A stretch of DNA of 64,000 nt, from assembly GCF_004346185.1 (NCBI RefSeq), contig NZ_SMAI01000008.1:161536-225535 (forward strand), in the 5' to 3' direction. Of this stretch, positions 8,701 to 17,132 are shown piece after piece (the first letter of the stretch is position 1; the number at the start of each line of letters is the position of its first letter). This DNA is from Aquabacter spiritensis (GTDB taxonomy: Bacteria > Pseudomonadota > Alphaproteobacteria > Rhizobiales > Xanthobacteraceae). The translations under genes and the position numbers were made by a program. The notes under the pieces are model-generated. The model had not been told where the DNA came from. It did not search any database and saw nothing but the letters and a program-made list of their open reading frames with translations.

Positions 8701-8883
8701 TCAGCCGCAGTTTGACACCGGCGGCAGCGGCCGTCCTGCCTGCCGCAGCAGCGCCGCCAGCGCGCGGGCCAGTTCGGTGCGGTGATACGGCTTGTTCGGC
8801 CGCGCGGGGCCGAAGGCCGCTCCGGCGTCCTCTTTGAAGCCCGAGACGAGAAGCACAGGAAGGTCGGGACCCGGACCCCGCAG
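8701..8883 (-). pseudogene. C-terminal remnant of a response-regulator receiver domain
   Basis: The minus frame reads GPDLPVLLVSGFKEDAG..., then PNKPYHRTELARALAALL, a match to the last third of a CheY-like receiver domain (Pro-x-Leu-Leu-x-Ser-Gly, then Lys-Pro-Tyr/Phe and the final helix). The phosphoacceptor half is absent: upstream in this frame to about 9045 the sequence is not receiver-like. It is probably a decayed sensor-kinase or regulator end. Confidence 0.6.
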
Positions 8884-9051
8884 CGTGGCGGCACGGTGCG
8901 GGGTCCGCTCTCGTTGCCGATCGAGAATCGGCGATGTCCAACCGAACGCGACGAAAAGGGGCGGCCAACGCCGGGCCGCCCCTCGATGCGATCGTTTTGT
9001 GGAGACGAAAACGGGTCCGATCGGAGGTCCCGGCCTCGTCGCCACGGCGCC

Positions 9052-9786
9052 TCACATGGCGGTCGCGCCGCCATCGACCCTGAGGCTCGAGCCGGTCACG
9101 AGCCGCGCAGCGGGCGAGGCGAGGTAGAGCACCGCACCGGCAACGTCTTCCGGCTGCAAGACCTCCTTCAAGGGGATGCTCGCCAGCGCCGCCTCGCGAT
9201 AGGCGGGATCCTTGAAGAAAGGGGCGGTCATCGGCGTTTCGACCACGGTGGGGGCCACCGCATTGACCCGGATCGCATGCGGCGCGAGGTCGATGGCCAT
9301 CGATTTGGTCATTCCCTCGATCGCGTGCTTGGTCATGGAATAGACCGTGCGGCGCGGTCCGCCGACATGGCCGACCTGGGACGAGATGTTGACGATCGAG
9401 CCGCCGCCGCCTTGCGCCACCATTGCGGCCGCAGCCGCCTGCGCCACCTTGAAGGCGGCACGGATATTGAGGGCGATCAGCATGTCGAGCGTCGCGTCGT
9501 CGACATCGAGGACGTACTGGAGCCGGTTCGTGCCGGCATTGTTGACCAGCACGTCGAGCCGCGGCAACGCCTTGATACGAGAGGGCAAAGCGTCACCCGT
9601 GACATCCTCGATCCAGGGCTCGATCGCGCCCGGCGCCTCCGCCGCGAGCGCCTCCAGATCGGCGGGGGTCCGGGACACTGCGATGACCCTGGCGCCCGCC
9701 CCCGCGAGCGCCAGGGCGCAGGCGCGCCCGATCCCCTTCCCCGCCCCTGTCACGAGGGCGGTGCGGCCATCGAGCACGCCGCTCAT
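9052..9786 (-). CDS. SDR-family oxidoreductase
   Basis: 244 residues. The classical short-chain dehydrogenase layout is visible: cofactor motif GAGKGIG, NNAG, the catalytic serine in NISSQVGH and the pair YSMTK, ending in RVDGGATAM. It is a soluble NAD(P)-dependent alcohol or keto reductase of unknown substrate. Its start overlaps the stop of the cyclase-family gene by 4 bp (ATGA), so it is translated with it as the last gene of the TRAP operon. It probably oxidises the substrate imported by that transporter, which is inference. Confidence 0.88.
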   Translation of the reverse strand: MSGVLDGRTALVTGAGKGIGRACALALAGAGARVIAVSRTPADLEALAAEAPGAIEPWIEDVTGDALPSRIKALPRLDVLVNNAGTNRLQYVLDVDDATLDMLIALNIRAAFKVAQAAAAAMVAQGGGGSIVNISSQVGHVGGPRRTVYSMTKHAIEGMTKSMAIDLAPHAIRVNAVAPTVVETPMTAPFFKDPAYREAALASIPLKEVLQPEDVAGAVLYLASPAARLVTGSSLRVDGGATAM

Positions 9787-10739
9787 TTGATCGCCTGCGG
9801 ATTGATCGGCGAGCCGGTGCCGCCCGTGATCACCAGCGGCGGGCCGCAGAACATGAACTCATAAACCCCGTCGGCAGCGCAGTCCTCGGCCAGTTCCTTC
9901 AGATAGAAGATCTCGCCCATGGTGAGGCCCATGGCCGGGATCACCACCCAGTGCCAGGGCTGGAACACTTCGGAGGTCTCGTTCGGCCGCACCTCGACAC
10001 CCCACGTGTCGGAGCAGATGGCGGCGATTTCCTTCTCCTGCGACCAGTAGCAATTCTCGAACTTGACCCCGGGCGCGTCGCCGCCGGCATAGCCGCCCCA
10101 CTCTCCGGTCTTCAGGCGCTGCTCCATCTGGCCGGTGCGGATGATGACGAAATCGCCCTTGCGGATCTCGACGCCCTGCGCCTTCGCCACCGCATCGAGC
10201 TCGTCGTTAGGAATGCCGTAGCCGTCTTCGAGATAGTCGACCTTCTTGTAGCGCGCGACGTCGAGGAGCACGCCGCGGCCGATCATCTTGTTGCGGGTGT
10301 GCTCGATGCCGTTCTTGTGCACGCCGCCGGAATCCACCAGCTTCGCCTCGAAGCCGTTATACATCTTGTCTTCGTAGAAGATGTGCCCGAGCGAATCCCA
10401 ATGGGTCGCGGCCTGGACGGGCATGTTCAGGGCATCGTCCGCATAGCGGATCTTGTTGGTCTCGTCGAACCGCCCCGCAATCGCGTCGGTGCCGGTCGCG
10501 AGCATGGTGTGGATGGGGTTCCAGCGCCCGCCGAACAGGCCGTTCTGCGGTCCCGAGGCGCCGAGCGGAATGCCGAGCGCGAACGCCTTGCCCTTCTTCA
10601 CCAGCTTGGTGGCTTCGACGATATGTTCGGGGGTGACGTGGTTGAGCGTGCCGATCTCGTCGTCCTTGCCCCAGCGCCCCCAATTGGAGAGCTTCTGCGA
10701 AGCCTCCGCGATCGCGGCCTTGCCCACTTTGATGTCCAT
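9783..10739 (-). CDS. Cyclase-family (PF04199) metal-dependent hydrolase
   Basis: 318 residues. The metal-binding segment is ATHWDSLGHI (H113, D115, H119), a variant of the HxGTHxDxPxH motif of the kynurenine-formamidase/cyclase family. The N-terminal NWGRWGKDDEIGTLN is typical of the longer subfamily. Members hydrolyse amides or lactones. The gene lies 27 bp downstream of a TRAP permease and overlaps the SDR gene by 4 bp, which suggests that it acts on the imported compound. An earlier start is not needed. The family is secure; the substrate is unknown. Confidence 0.85.
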   Translation of the reverse strand: MDIKVGKAAIAEASQKLSNWGRWGKDDEIGTLNHVTPEHIVEATKLVKKGKAFALGIPLGASGPQNGLFGGRWNPIHTMLATGTDAIAGRFDETNKIRYADDALNMPVQAATHWDSLGHIFYEDKMYNGFEAKLVDSGGVHKNGIEHTRNKMIGRGVLLDVARYKKVDYLEDGYGIPNDELDAVAKAQGVEIRKGDFVIIRTGQMEQRLKTGEWGGYAGGDAPGVKFENCYWSQEKEIAAICSDTWGVEVRPNETSEVFQPWHWVVIPAMGLTMGEIFYLKELAEDCAADGVYEFMFCGPPLVITGGTGSPINPQAIK

Positions 10740-10766
10740 GGCGTCCTCCAGGTGAAAGTCGGATTT

Positions 10767-12089
10767 TTATCCGAGTAGAAGCTTTGGAAAGAACAGGCTG
10801 ATCTGCGGAAAGATGACGATCAGCGCGAGTGCGACGAACAGCATCGCGAAGAACGGGGCGACACCGATAAAGATGTCCTCGATCTTCACGTCCGCAGGGA
10901 GCGAGGCCTTCATGGCGAAGATCACCATGCCGAAGGGCGGCGTCAGGAGGCCGATCTCGATCGTGAGGATCGCGATCATGCCAAACCACACCTTGTCGTA
11001 GCCGAAGGTCGCCGCCAAAGGGACCATGATCGGCATGGTCAGCAGCATGATCGAGACGGAATCGATGATGCAGCCGAGGATCAGCAGCACCAGAATGAAG
11101 CTCAAAATGATGACGATCCCCGGCACTTCGAGCGCCGAGGCCCATTCCGTCAGCGCCTCGGGCAGGCGGGACAGGGTGAGCATGCGGCTGTACATCTGGG
11201 CGGTGATGAGCAGGAAGAAGATGCTGGCGCACGCCTTGCCGGTCTCGAGCAGGATCTCGACCACCCCGCCGCCGCTGAAGCGCCCGCGCAGGACCATGAG
11301 GACGAGCGCCCCCAAGGCGCCGATCGCCCCCGCCTCGGTCGGCGTGAACAGCCCGCCATAGATGCCGCCGAGGACCAGGCCGATGAGCGCGAAGATCGGC
11401 CAGATCTTGAGGATGATCGAGAGGCGCGGCTCCCGCGCCCGCGCAGCGACATGCCCTTCCTGCCCCGCGAGCGCGGGGTTGAGCCGGACCATGAGCAGGA
11501 TGGTCGCCGACAAGGTGCCCGCCACCAGAAGGCCCGGCCCGATGCCCGCCGCGAACAGCCGGCCGATCGATTCCTCGGTGATGACGCCGTAGACGATCAT
11601 CAGAATCGAAGGCGGGATCAGCATCCCGAGCAGGGCGCTGGAGGCGACGATGCCGAGGCCGAAGCGCCTGTTGTAGCCGAGACGGTCCATCTCCGGAATC
11701 GCGAGCTTCGAGAACACCGCAGCGGAGGCCACCGAAACCCCGGTGATCGCTGCGAAGATCGCATTCGCCATCACGGTCGCGACGCCGATGCCGCCGCGCA
11801 CGCGCCGCATCAGGCTTTCGGCGGCATCGAACAGATCGCGGGTCGCCCCCGCCTGCGTCGCGAACAGGCCCATCACGACGAAAAGCGGGATGACGGCGAA
11901 GATGTAATCGTTGACACCGTTGAAGGCGGTGGTCTGGAGGATGCTGGCCGCCACCCGGAACTTGCCCGTGATGAGATAGACCCCGGCGAAGCTCATCGCA
12001 CCGAGGGCGATGCCGACATGGAATCCCGCGAGGATCAGGACGAAGATGGCGACCACGGACAGGGCGCCGACGGTGACGGGATCCATCAT
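10767..12089 (-). CDS. dctM: TRAP transporter large permease (DctM)
   Basis: 440 residues from the ATG at 12089, giving a 4-bp ATGA overlap with the small permease. The frame is open upstream but carries no conserved sequence there. About a dozen hydrophobic segments are present, with the family motifs SVASAAVFSKLAIPEMDRLGY and GMLIPPSILMIVYG, and GLLTPPFGM near the end. This inner-membrane subunit moves a small organic acid, usually with sodium, after delivery by the binding protein. It follows DctP and DctQ genes. Confidence 0.92.
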   Translation of the reverse strand: MMDPVTVGALSVVAIFVLILAGFHVGIALGAMSFAGVYLITGKFRVAASILQTTAFNGVNDYIFAVIPLFVVMGLFATQAGATRDLFDAAESLMRRVRGGIGVATVMANAIFAAITGVSVASAAVFSKLAIPEMDRLGYNRRFGLGIVASSALLGMLIPPSILMIVYGVITEESIGRLFAAGIGPGLLVAGTLSATILLMVRLNPALAGQEGHVAARAREPRLSIILKIWPIFALIGLVLGGIYGGLFTPTEAGAIGALGALVLMVLRGRFSGGGVVEILLETGKACASIFFLLITAQMYSRMLTLSRLPEALTEWASALEVPGIVIILSFILVLLILGCIIDSVSIMLLTMPIMVPLAATFGYDKVWFGMIAILTIEIGLLTPPFGMVIFAMKASLPADVKIEDIFIGVAPFFAMLFVALALIVIFPQISLFFPKLLLG

Positions 12090-12622
12090 GGCCGCGTGCC
12101 CTTCTCGCGGGCCACGAGTTCGGCCTCGGGCAATTCCGCCGACGATGGGCCGGACACCGCATAGCGGACCGCGTCGAGTGCGAACTGGACCAGGGTGGCG
12201 ACGGCGCCGAACACCAGAATCGCCCAGATCGGCCAAACCGGAATGCGCACGGGATACTCGCCTTCGAAGGCGCCGATGTCGTAGCTCTTCGCCATCTCGA
12301 TCGTACCGAGCCAGGCGATCATGGCGAACATGCCGATCCCGACCAGCGCATTGAGCACGAGCACGAGCCGCTGGCCGCCCCGCGGCAGCATCGCGAGCAC
12401 CAGCGTGGTTCGCAGGTGATTGCCGCTGCGCAAGACATAGGCCATCTGCAGCCACACCATGCCGACGATGGAGAATTTCACGATCTCCGGCACGCCGGAC
12501 AGCGGCGCATTGAAGAGCGAGCGGGCCAAGACGTCGGTCGAGATCAGCCCGACCAGGAACAGAACCCACAGGCTCGCAAGGCCGTTCATGCCGGCCAGAA
12601 GCCCACCGAACAGACGGGTCAC
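12086..12622 (-). CDS. dctQ: TRAP transporter small permease (DctQ)
   Basis: 178 residues with four hydrophobic segments (about 12-30, 48-65, 88-108 and 130-150), the normal size and layout for DctQ. The segment RSGNHLRTTLVLAMLP matches the family's conserved cytoplasmic loop. It partners the large permease, whose start overlaps its stop. It is separated from the binding-protein gene by 156 bp holding a GC-rich stem-loop. Confidence 0.88.
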   Translation of the reverse strand: MTRLFGGLLAGMNGLASLWVLFLVGLISTDVLARSLFNAPLSGVPEIVKFSIVGMVWLQMAYVLRSGNHLRTTLVLAMLPRGGQRLVLVLNALVGIGMFAMIAWLGTIEMAKSYDIGAFEGEYPVRIPVWPIWAILVFGAVATLVQFALDAVRYAVSGPSSAELPEAELVAREKGTRP

Positions 12623-12756
12623 GACGCTTACCTCGCAGGAAGGGGCGGGAATCCGGGACGACGCCCGGCGGCGGTCGCGGCGGCGGATCCGGAGTACGGC
12701 AGGGGACTGATGATGTCCGAAGCCGAGCCTGGGTCCGCCGCTTACCTCAGAGAGCT

Positions 12757-12772
12757 GGGCGCCAATGCGCCC
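12757..12772 (-). terminator. GC stem-loop between DctP and DctQ genes
   Basis: Perfect inverted repeat GGGCGC-CAAT-GCGCCC, six base pairs with a four-base loop, seven bases past the binding-protein stop codon. There is no T-tract, so it is more likely an mRNA stabiliser or partial attenuator that keeps DctP more abundant than the permease. A similar hairpin sits at the same place in the second TRAP operon. Confidence 0.5.
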
Positions 12773-12778
12773 GGCCCG

Positions 12779-13855
12779 TCAGCGCTCCGCTTCCCAATCG
12801 CGGGGAAACTGATGTCCGGCAGCCTTCAGCGCCTTGATGTAGGTGTAGATCACCTCTCCGGGCAGGTTCGCCTTGTTGATTTCCTCGAACCTTTGCTTGG
12901 GAATGTTCGGAAGCGCCTTCGCCCAAGCCTGCTTTGTGGCCATGTCGGCCTGACGCACGTCGAGCCCGAGCTCCTTCATCTTGGCAAGGGCATCCTGCTG
13001 CTTCTGCCAGGTGACCCGCCCGGTATAGGCGTTCCATTCCTTGCCCACTTCGATGAATATCTTCTGGACCGCCGGCGGAAGATCGTTCCAGGTGTCTTTG
13101 TTCATGCTGAGAAGCGGGGTGTGGATGCAGCCGAAGTCCATGTCGACATATTGCTTCGTCACTTCGTTGAGTTTGAAGCTGACGATCGCGTCCGGGAACA
13201 TCACCCAGCCTTCATAAACACCGGTCTGAAACGACGTATAGGCCTCGTTGAGGTTCGACTGGACGCCGACCACGCCGGTGCCCTGGAGCCAAGGCAGGTT
13301 CGGACCTGCCGCGGCGATCTTATGGCCCTTCAGGTCGCCGACATCGGTCCATTTGAAGCTGGTCACGAGGCCGTAATTGCCGATCACCCCCGCCCCGAGG
13401 AAGACCTGATTGTATCGGGTCTCCAGGACTTTCTTCAGCGCCGGCGTCGCCTCGTAGACATCGAGCACGGCTTTGGCCGCCACACGCGGGTCGGGCGTGC
13501 CGAACGGCGCGAAATAGGTGAAATTGTGGGCGAGAAGCTTCGCCGGATCGAACGGGGTCTGCAATTCTCCGATGTCGAGAAGCCCGGATTCCACAGCCTC
13601 CAGGCATTCGCCGAGCTTACAGACCGATCCACCCCAGGCCTCTGTCCAGACGATCTTGTCGCCGGTGGCCTTGGCCACGCGCTCGGCCACCTGCGGCATG
13701 AAGAAGTCGCGGATGGCGCCGATCCACACCGATCCGGCGGGATGGCCGGCCCCGATCTTGAGGGAATAGGTCGCGGCATGCCCTGCCAGCGTACTCGCGA
13801 GCAGCAGACCGGCCGCACAAAGGCCCGTCCGTAAGCCTTTCGTCATATGTGCCAT
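12779..13855 (-). CDS. dctP: TRAP transporter substrate-binding protein (DctP)
   Basis: 358 residues with a Sec signal peptide (cleavage near AGHA-ATYS). The binding-protein fold is recognisable: LKIGAGHPAGSVW, DFFMPQVAERVAKATG, ELQTPFDPAKL, and the DLKGHKIAA segment that usually precedes the carboxylate-binding arginine. A strong Shine-Dalgarno, GGGAGGAG, lies six bases before the ATG. It is the first gene of the operon with DctQ, DctM, cyclase and SDR. Two cysteines at SVCKLGEC could form a disulfide. The ligand is not predictable. Confidence 0.88.
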   Translation of the reverse strand: MAHMTKGLRTGLCAAGLLLASTLAGHAATYSLKIGAGHPAGSVWIGAIRDFFMPQVAERVAKATGDKIVWTEAWGGSVCKLGECLEAVESGLLDIGELQTPFDPAKLLAHNFTYFAPFGTPDPRVAAKAVLDVYEATPALKKVLETRYNQVFLGAGVIGNYGLVTSFKWTDVGDLKGHKIAAAGPNLPWLQGTGVVGVQSNLNEAYTSFQTGVYEGWVMFPDAIVSFKLNEVTKQYVDMDFGCIHTPLLSMNKDTWNDLPPAVQKIFIEVGKEWNAYTGRVTWQKQQDALAKMKELGLDVRQADMATKQAWAKALPNIPKQRFEEINKANLPGEVIYTYIKALKAAGHQFPRDWEAER

Positions 13856-14067
13856 ATCGTTCTCCTCCCAAGTCGACCGTCCGTTCTGATGCGGCGGCCT
13901 TATGCTTATTGGGTCGGCGCACGGGCGCCCCGGGAGCGGTCACGCGGGCGCGCGGCACCGCGATCGTGCTCTCGACTCATCGCGTCCGGCGCGCGCGCCG
14001 TCGGAACACGGCTGTTTCGATGCGTGGGGCGGAACGGCACGCACATGCGCCGTTCCGCTGGACCGAA
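13856..14067. promoter_or_regulatory. Intergenic region upstream of the first TRAP operon
   Basis: 212 bp between the BKACE gene and DctP, both on the minus strand. It holds the BKACE stem-loop at 14029-14058 and must hold the TRAP operon promoter. An A/T-richer patch near 13899-13909 could be part of it, but no clear hexamers were found. Confidence 0.35.
14029..14058 (-). terminator. Strong stem-loop terminator after the BKACE gene
   Basis: Perfect inverted repeat: arms GCGGAACGGC (14029-14038) and GCCGTTCCGC (14049-14058), ten base pairs with a ten-base loop, nine bases past the stop codon. The T-tract is weak or absent. Its position supports transcript termination. Confidence 0.65.
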
Positions 14068-15000
14068 TTAGATCGCGGTCTTGTCCGCGCCCTTCAGGTC
14101 GAGGATCACACGCGCTTCGTCGGGCGTCGCGAGTTCCAGCCCGAGCCCCTCGACGATCTTGCGGGCGAGCAATACCTGGTCGGCGTTGGACGTCGCCAGC
14201 TTGCCCGGCCCGGCCCAGAGCGAATCTTCGAGCCCGACGCGGATATTGCTTCCCATGGCGCAGGCCATCGCGGCGATCGGCAGCTGGTTGCGCCCGGCGC
14301 CGAGGACCGACCAGCGATACTGATCGCCGAACAGCCGGTCGCAAGTCCGCTTCATGTGCATCACGTCCTCGGGATGCGGGCCGATGCCGCCGAGCAGGCC
14401 GAACACCGACTGCACGAACAAAGGCGGCTTCACCAGCCCCCGCTCGAGGAAATGCGCCAGATTGTAGAGATGCGCGATGTCGTAGCATTCGAACTCGAAA
14501 CGGGTCCCGTTATCGTAGCAGGTGTGCAGGATATATTCGATATCCTTGAACGTATTCCGAAATACGAGATCGCGCGTGTTTTCGAGATGCTGACGCTCCC
14601 AGTCGTATTTGAATTCTTTATACTTATCGAGAAGGTGATAGAGGCCGAAATTCATCGACCCCATATTGAGGGACGCCACTTCCGGCTTGAACGTGGCCGC
14701 AGGGAGGACGCGTTCCTCCACCCGCATATAGGGGCTGCCGCCGGACGTGATGTTGATGACGGCGTTCGTCGCCTGCTTGATGCGCGGCAAGAACGGCGCG
14801 AACGCCTCGGGGCGCTGGTCCGGCTTGCCGTTCTCCGGATCGCGGGCATGCAGATGCAGGATCGCCGCGCCGGCTTCCGCCGCAGCCAGGGCATCGGTCA
14901 CGATCTCGTCCGGCGTGATCGGGATATGCGGCGACATGGTCGGGGTGTGGATCGCGCCGGTGACGGCGCAGGTGATGATCACCTTGCGGGATTTGGCCAA
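14068..15000 (-). CDS. BKACE family beta-keto acid cleavage enzyme
   Basis: 310 residues if translation starts at TTG 15000, which has GGGAGAG four bases upstream and gives the family N-terminus AKSRKVIITCAVTGA. An ATG at 15045 in the same frame would add 15 unconserved residues. The zinc motif HLHARD (49-54) and VGLEDSLW are present. BKACE enzymes (formerly DUF849) condense a beta-keto acid with acetyl-CoA and release acetoacetate plus a new CoA ester. The gene is divergent from a TetR regulator and followed by a strong stem-loop. Family certain, substrate unknown. Confidence 0.9.
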   Translation of the reverse strand: MAKSRKVIITCAVTGAIHTPTMSPHIPITPDEIVTDALAAAEAGAAILHLHARDPENGKPDQRPEAFAPFLPRIKQATNAVINITSGGSPYMRVEERVLPAATFKPEVASLNMGSMNFGLYHLLDKYKEFKYDWERQHLENTRDLVFRNTFKDIEYILHTCYDNGTRFEFECYDIAHLYNLAHFLERGLVKPPLFVQSVFGLLGGIGPHPEDVMHMKRTCDRLFGDQYRWSVLGAGRNQLPIAAMACAMGSNIRVGLEDSLWAGPGKLATSNADQVLLARKIVEGLGLELATPDEARVILDLKGADKTAI

Positions 15001-15048
15001 CGTTCTCTCCCTTTCGGCAGCTGTTCTCGCCGCCTTATTGATCAAAGA

Positions 15049-15064
15049 CTCAATTCATATTGAG
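15049..15064. promoter_or_regulatory. Candidate TetR operator palindrome
   Basis: CTCAAT-TCAT-ATTGAG is a perfect inverted repeat with six-base arms, centred between the BKACE start (15000) and the likely TetR start (15138). The position suits an operator for autoregulation and control of BKACE. It also argues against TetR translation starting at TTG 15060. Confidence 0.55.
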
Positions 15065-15137
15065 CGGATTGTCAATAGGCTTTCAGGGCGATACAGGATC
15101 GAAGGCCGCCCCGAAGCGCGGCGCGCGGAGTGGTCAT

Positions 15138-15902
15138 TTGAAAAAGCAGAGCCAAGTGCGGGAGCGCGAGACCCCCGCCCGGGCGAAATCCCCGCCTCGC
15201 CCCGCCGGCGCGAAGCGCCCGTCCGTGCGCACCCGCCTCGACCCGACCGTGCGCGAGCGCATGATTCTCGAAGCCGCGGTCGAGTTTTTCGCCGAGCATG
15301 GCTTCGAGGCGCAGACCAAAGAACTGGCGGAGCGGATCGGGGTCTCCCAGGGCCTGATCTTCCGCTATTTCGGCACGAAGCAGAATCTGGTCGAGCAGGT
15401 CTATCAGAAGGTCTTTCTCAGCCGCTGGTCGCAGGCGTGGGAACTGGGCCTGCGCGACCGATCCGTGCCCTTTCCCGACCGTCTCGAGCGATTCTATCTG
15501 TCGTATTTCGACGCCGTCGACGAATCGACGTGGATCCGGGTCTCACTCTACGCAAGCTTGGCCGGTCACGACATTACGGCGCGCTACGTCCAGACCCATG
15601 TCAACCGCCTCCTCGAAATCGTCCTGAGCGAGCTGCAGGTCTATCGCGGCCTGCCGGACGATTCGTCGGTGGATCCGATCGAATTCGAGCTGGTGTGGCA
15701 CCTGCATTCGACGTTCATTTACTTCCTGGTCCGGAAATATATTCACCGGCTGCCGGTGGCTGAGGACAAGCCGATGGTCGTTGCGCGCATCGTCGCAAAC
15801 TTCCTCAACGAATTCATATCCGTGGCCCCGGCATCTGACGCGCCTCCCCGCAAGCGGCGCGCCGCTGCCGCCGCGCCGGGCAAGCGGCCGCAGCGGCTCT
15901 GA
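15138..15902 (+). CDS. TetR/AcrR family transcriptional regulator
   Basis: 254 residues from TTG 15138, which has GGAG seven bases upstream. The frame is open upstream to TTG 15060, but that start lies inside the palindrome. A basic Pro/Arg-rich N-terminus precedes the HTH domain (about 38-90): MILEAAVEFFAEHGFEAQT, LAERIGVSQGLIFRYFGTK. The C-terminal ligand domain is helical and ends in a basic, Ala-rich tail (RKRRAAAAAPGKRPQ) that is unusual for the family. It is divergent from BKACE, so it probably controls that gene and may sense its substrate or CoA ester. Its stop is four bases from the convergent methyltransferase stop. Confidence 0.85.
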   Translation: MKKQSQVRERETPARAKSPPRPAGAKRPSVRTRLDPTVRERMILEAAVEFFAEHGFEAQTKELAERIGVSQGLIFRYFGTKQNLVEQVYQKVFLSRWSQAWELGLRDRSVPFPDRLERFYLSYFDAVDESTWIRVSLYASLAGHDITARYVQTHVNRLLEIVLSELQVYRGLPDDSSVDPIEFELVWHLHSTFIYFLVRKYIHRLPVAEDKPMVVARIVANFLNEFISVAPASDAPPRKRRAAAAAPGKRPQRL

Positions 15903-15906
15903 CCGG

Positions 15907-16980
15907 TCAGTCCACCCAGAGGCGCAGGGTACCGGCGCTGTGGGCTCCGTGCACGCGCACCGTTTCTCCCGCGGAGAAGGTCCGCGCGCCGGAAAACGGA
16001 TAGAACAGGCAAGCCCACGCCGAGTGCCACCCGCGCCCCGGTGCGTTCTCGTACACGCCGCTCTCGTCCATTTGGAGCCGCAGCCATTGCACGATGCCGT
16101 CGGCGGCTCCGCCCTCCGCGGTCAGATCGACGTCCGCCGCGTTAGGATAAGGTCCGCCGGATTCGAAATCGAAATCGAACAGAGCCGCAACCGTGCTGCG
16201 CAATTCCAGGCCAGGCTCTCCGGCGGGAAGGCGGATGGGCCGCTGCAGGAGCGGATTGAACCCCGAGAGATCGAAGCCGGAAACTTCCCCCAGCAGGCTT
16301 TTCTCGAGGTCCGGCCAAGCGCACAGGGCGACCTGCGCCGCAGCCGACCGCGGGATGGCGACGCCGCCCGGCTTCAGGAACTGGCGAACCGCGTGCTCCA
16401 TCGCCGGAAGAACGTCTTCCCCGACCACATTGTTGGCGACGATTTCCTGGACCAAAATATCGACCCGCCCACCGAGATCGGCCTCGGCGTCGAGGTCCTT
16501 CGAATGTTTCGGGATGATGCGCACACGCTCGGCGAGCCCGTTCTGCGCGACGATGTGGGCGGCAGCCGCTGCGACCGGGGCGTTCATTTCACAGGACGCC
16601 ACCTCCGCGGCGCCGGCGCGCGCCGCCATCATCCCGAGCAGGCCCGTCCCCGCCCCGATATCGAGAACTCGGCTGTCCGGGCGCACGGCACGGCGCAGCG
16701 CCGCCTCGTAACTGTCGTTCCGATGGGTGTCGCGGACGATCCGGAAATGCCAGGAGGGGACGCCCGCGGACAGGCAGATGTCCGTCATGGAGCGCACGTC
16801 GGGATCGTCGGGCGCGAGGGCACGGGCGCGCATCGCCAGGTCGTACACCCGGTGCACGGGCCCGTTCTTCGCAGCGAGTTGCGCGAGTGCCGCGAGCTTT
16901 CGGGCATCGCAATCCGCTTGCGCGACGAAGCTGTCGAATGCCTTCCGAAGCATCTCGGTGTGTGCGGGTCCCCCATCCAT
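15907..16980 (-). CDS. Protein arginine methyltransferase-like (PRMT7/9-type) protein
   Basis: 357 residues from ATG 16980, preceded by GGAGGG six bases upstream; an ATG at 17007 in frame lacks such a site. The SAM motif is [20 protein letters not shown] (105-124). The acidic ribose-binding residue is E131. A double-E loop is present, with E179 and E188 nine residues apart in [14 protein letters not shown], as in PRMT7 and PRMT9. The first 80 residues are helical and TPR-like, also reminiscent of PRMT9. This supports methylation of protein arginine or a similar target in the cytoplasm. The neighbours give no target. Such proteins are uncommon in bacteria. Confidence 0.75.
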   Translation of the reverse strand: MDGGPAHTEMLRKAFDSFVAQADCDARKLAALAQLAAKNGPVHRVYDLAMRARALAPDDPDVRSMTDICLSAGVPSWHFRIVRDTHRNDSYEAALRRAVRPDSRVLDIGAGTGLLGMMAARAGAAEVASCEMNAPVAAAAAHIVAQNGLAERVRIIPKHSKDLDAEADLGGRVDILVQEIVANNVVGEDVLPAMEHAVRQFLKPGGVAIPRSAAAQVALCAWPDLEKSLLGEVSGFDLSGFNPLLQRPIRLPAGEPGLELRSTVAALFDFDFESGGPYPNAADVDLTAEGGAADGIVQWLRLQMDESGVYENAPGRGWHSAWACLFYPFSGARTFSAGETVRVHGAHSAGTLRLWVD

Positions 16981-17007
16981 GTCACGCCCTCCAGCCCCGT
17001 CGATCAA

Positions 17008-17132
17008 CGCAGAGTTGCCGTTTCTGTCAAGGCGGCGCCTCCGCCTCGCGACGCTCGCCCCTTGGCCGGATGAAGCTGGCGGCGTATCCAGGCATCGGTC
17101 GGCACGTCGCGGCCTGCTTGAGCGTCAGGGAC
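17008..17132. promoter_or_regulatory. Divergent promoter region for the PRMT-like and epimerase genes
   Basis: Short gap between outward-facing genes. AGGGAC lies just before the epimerase ATG. No clear promoter hexamers or palindromes were seen. Confidence 0.3.

Noticed and set aside
10357..12162. A 601-codon minus-strand frame overlapping the TRAP permease
   Set aside because: His/Arg-rich and out of frame with the recognisable DctM sequence.
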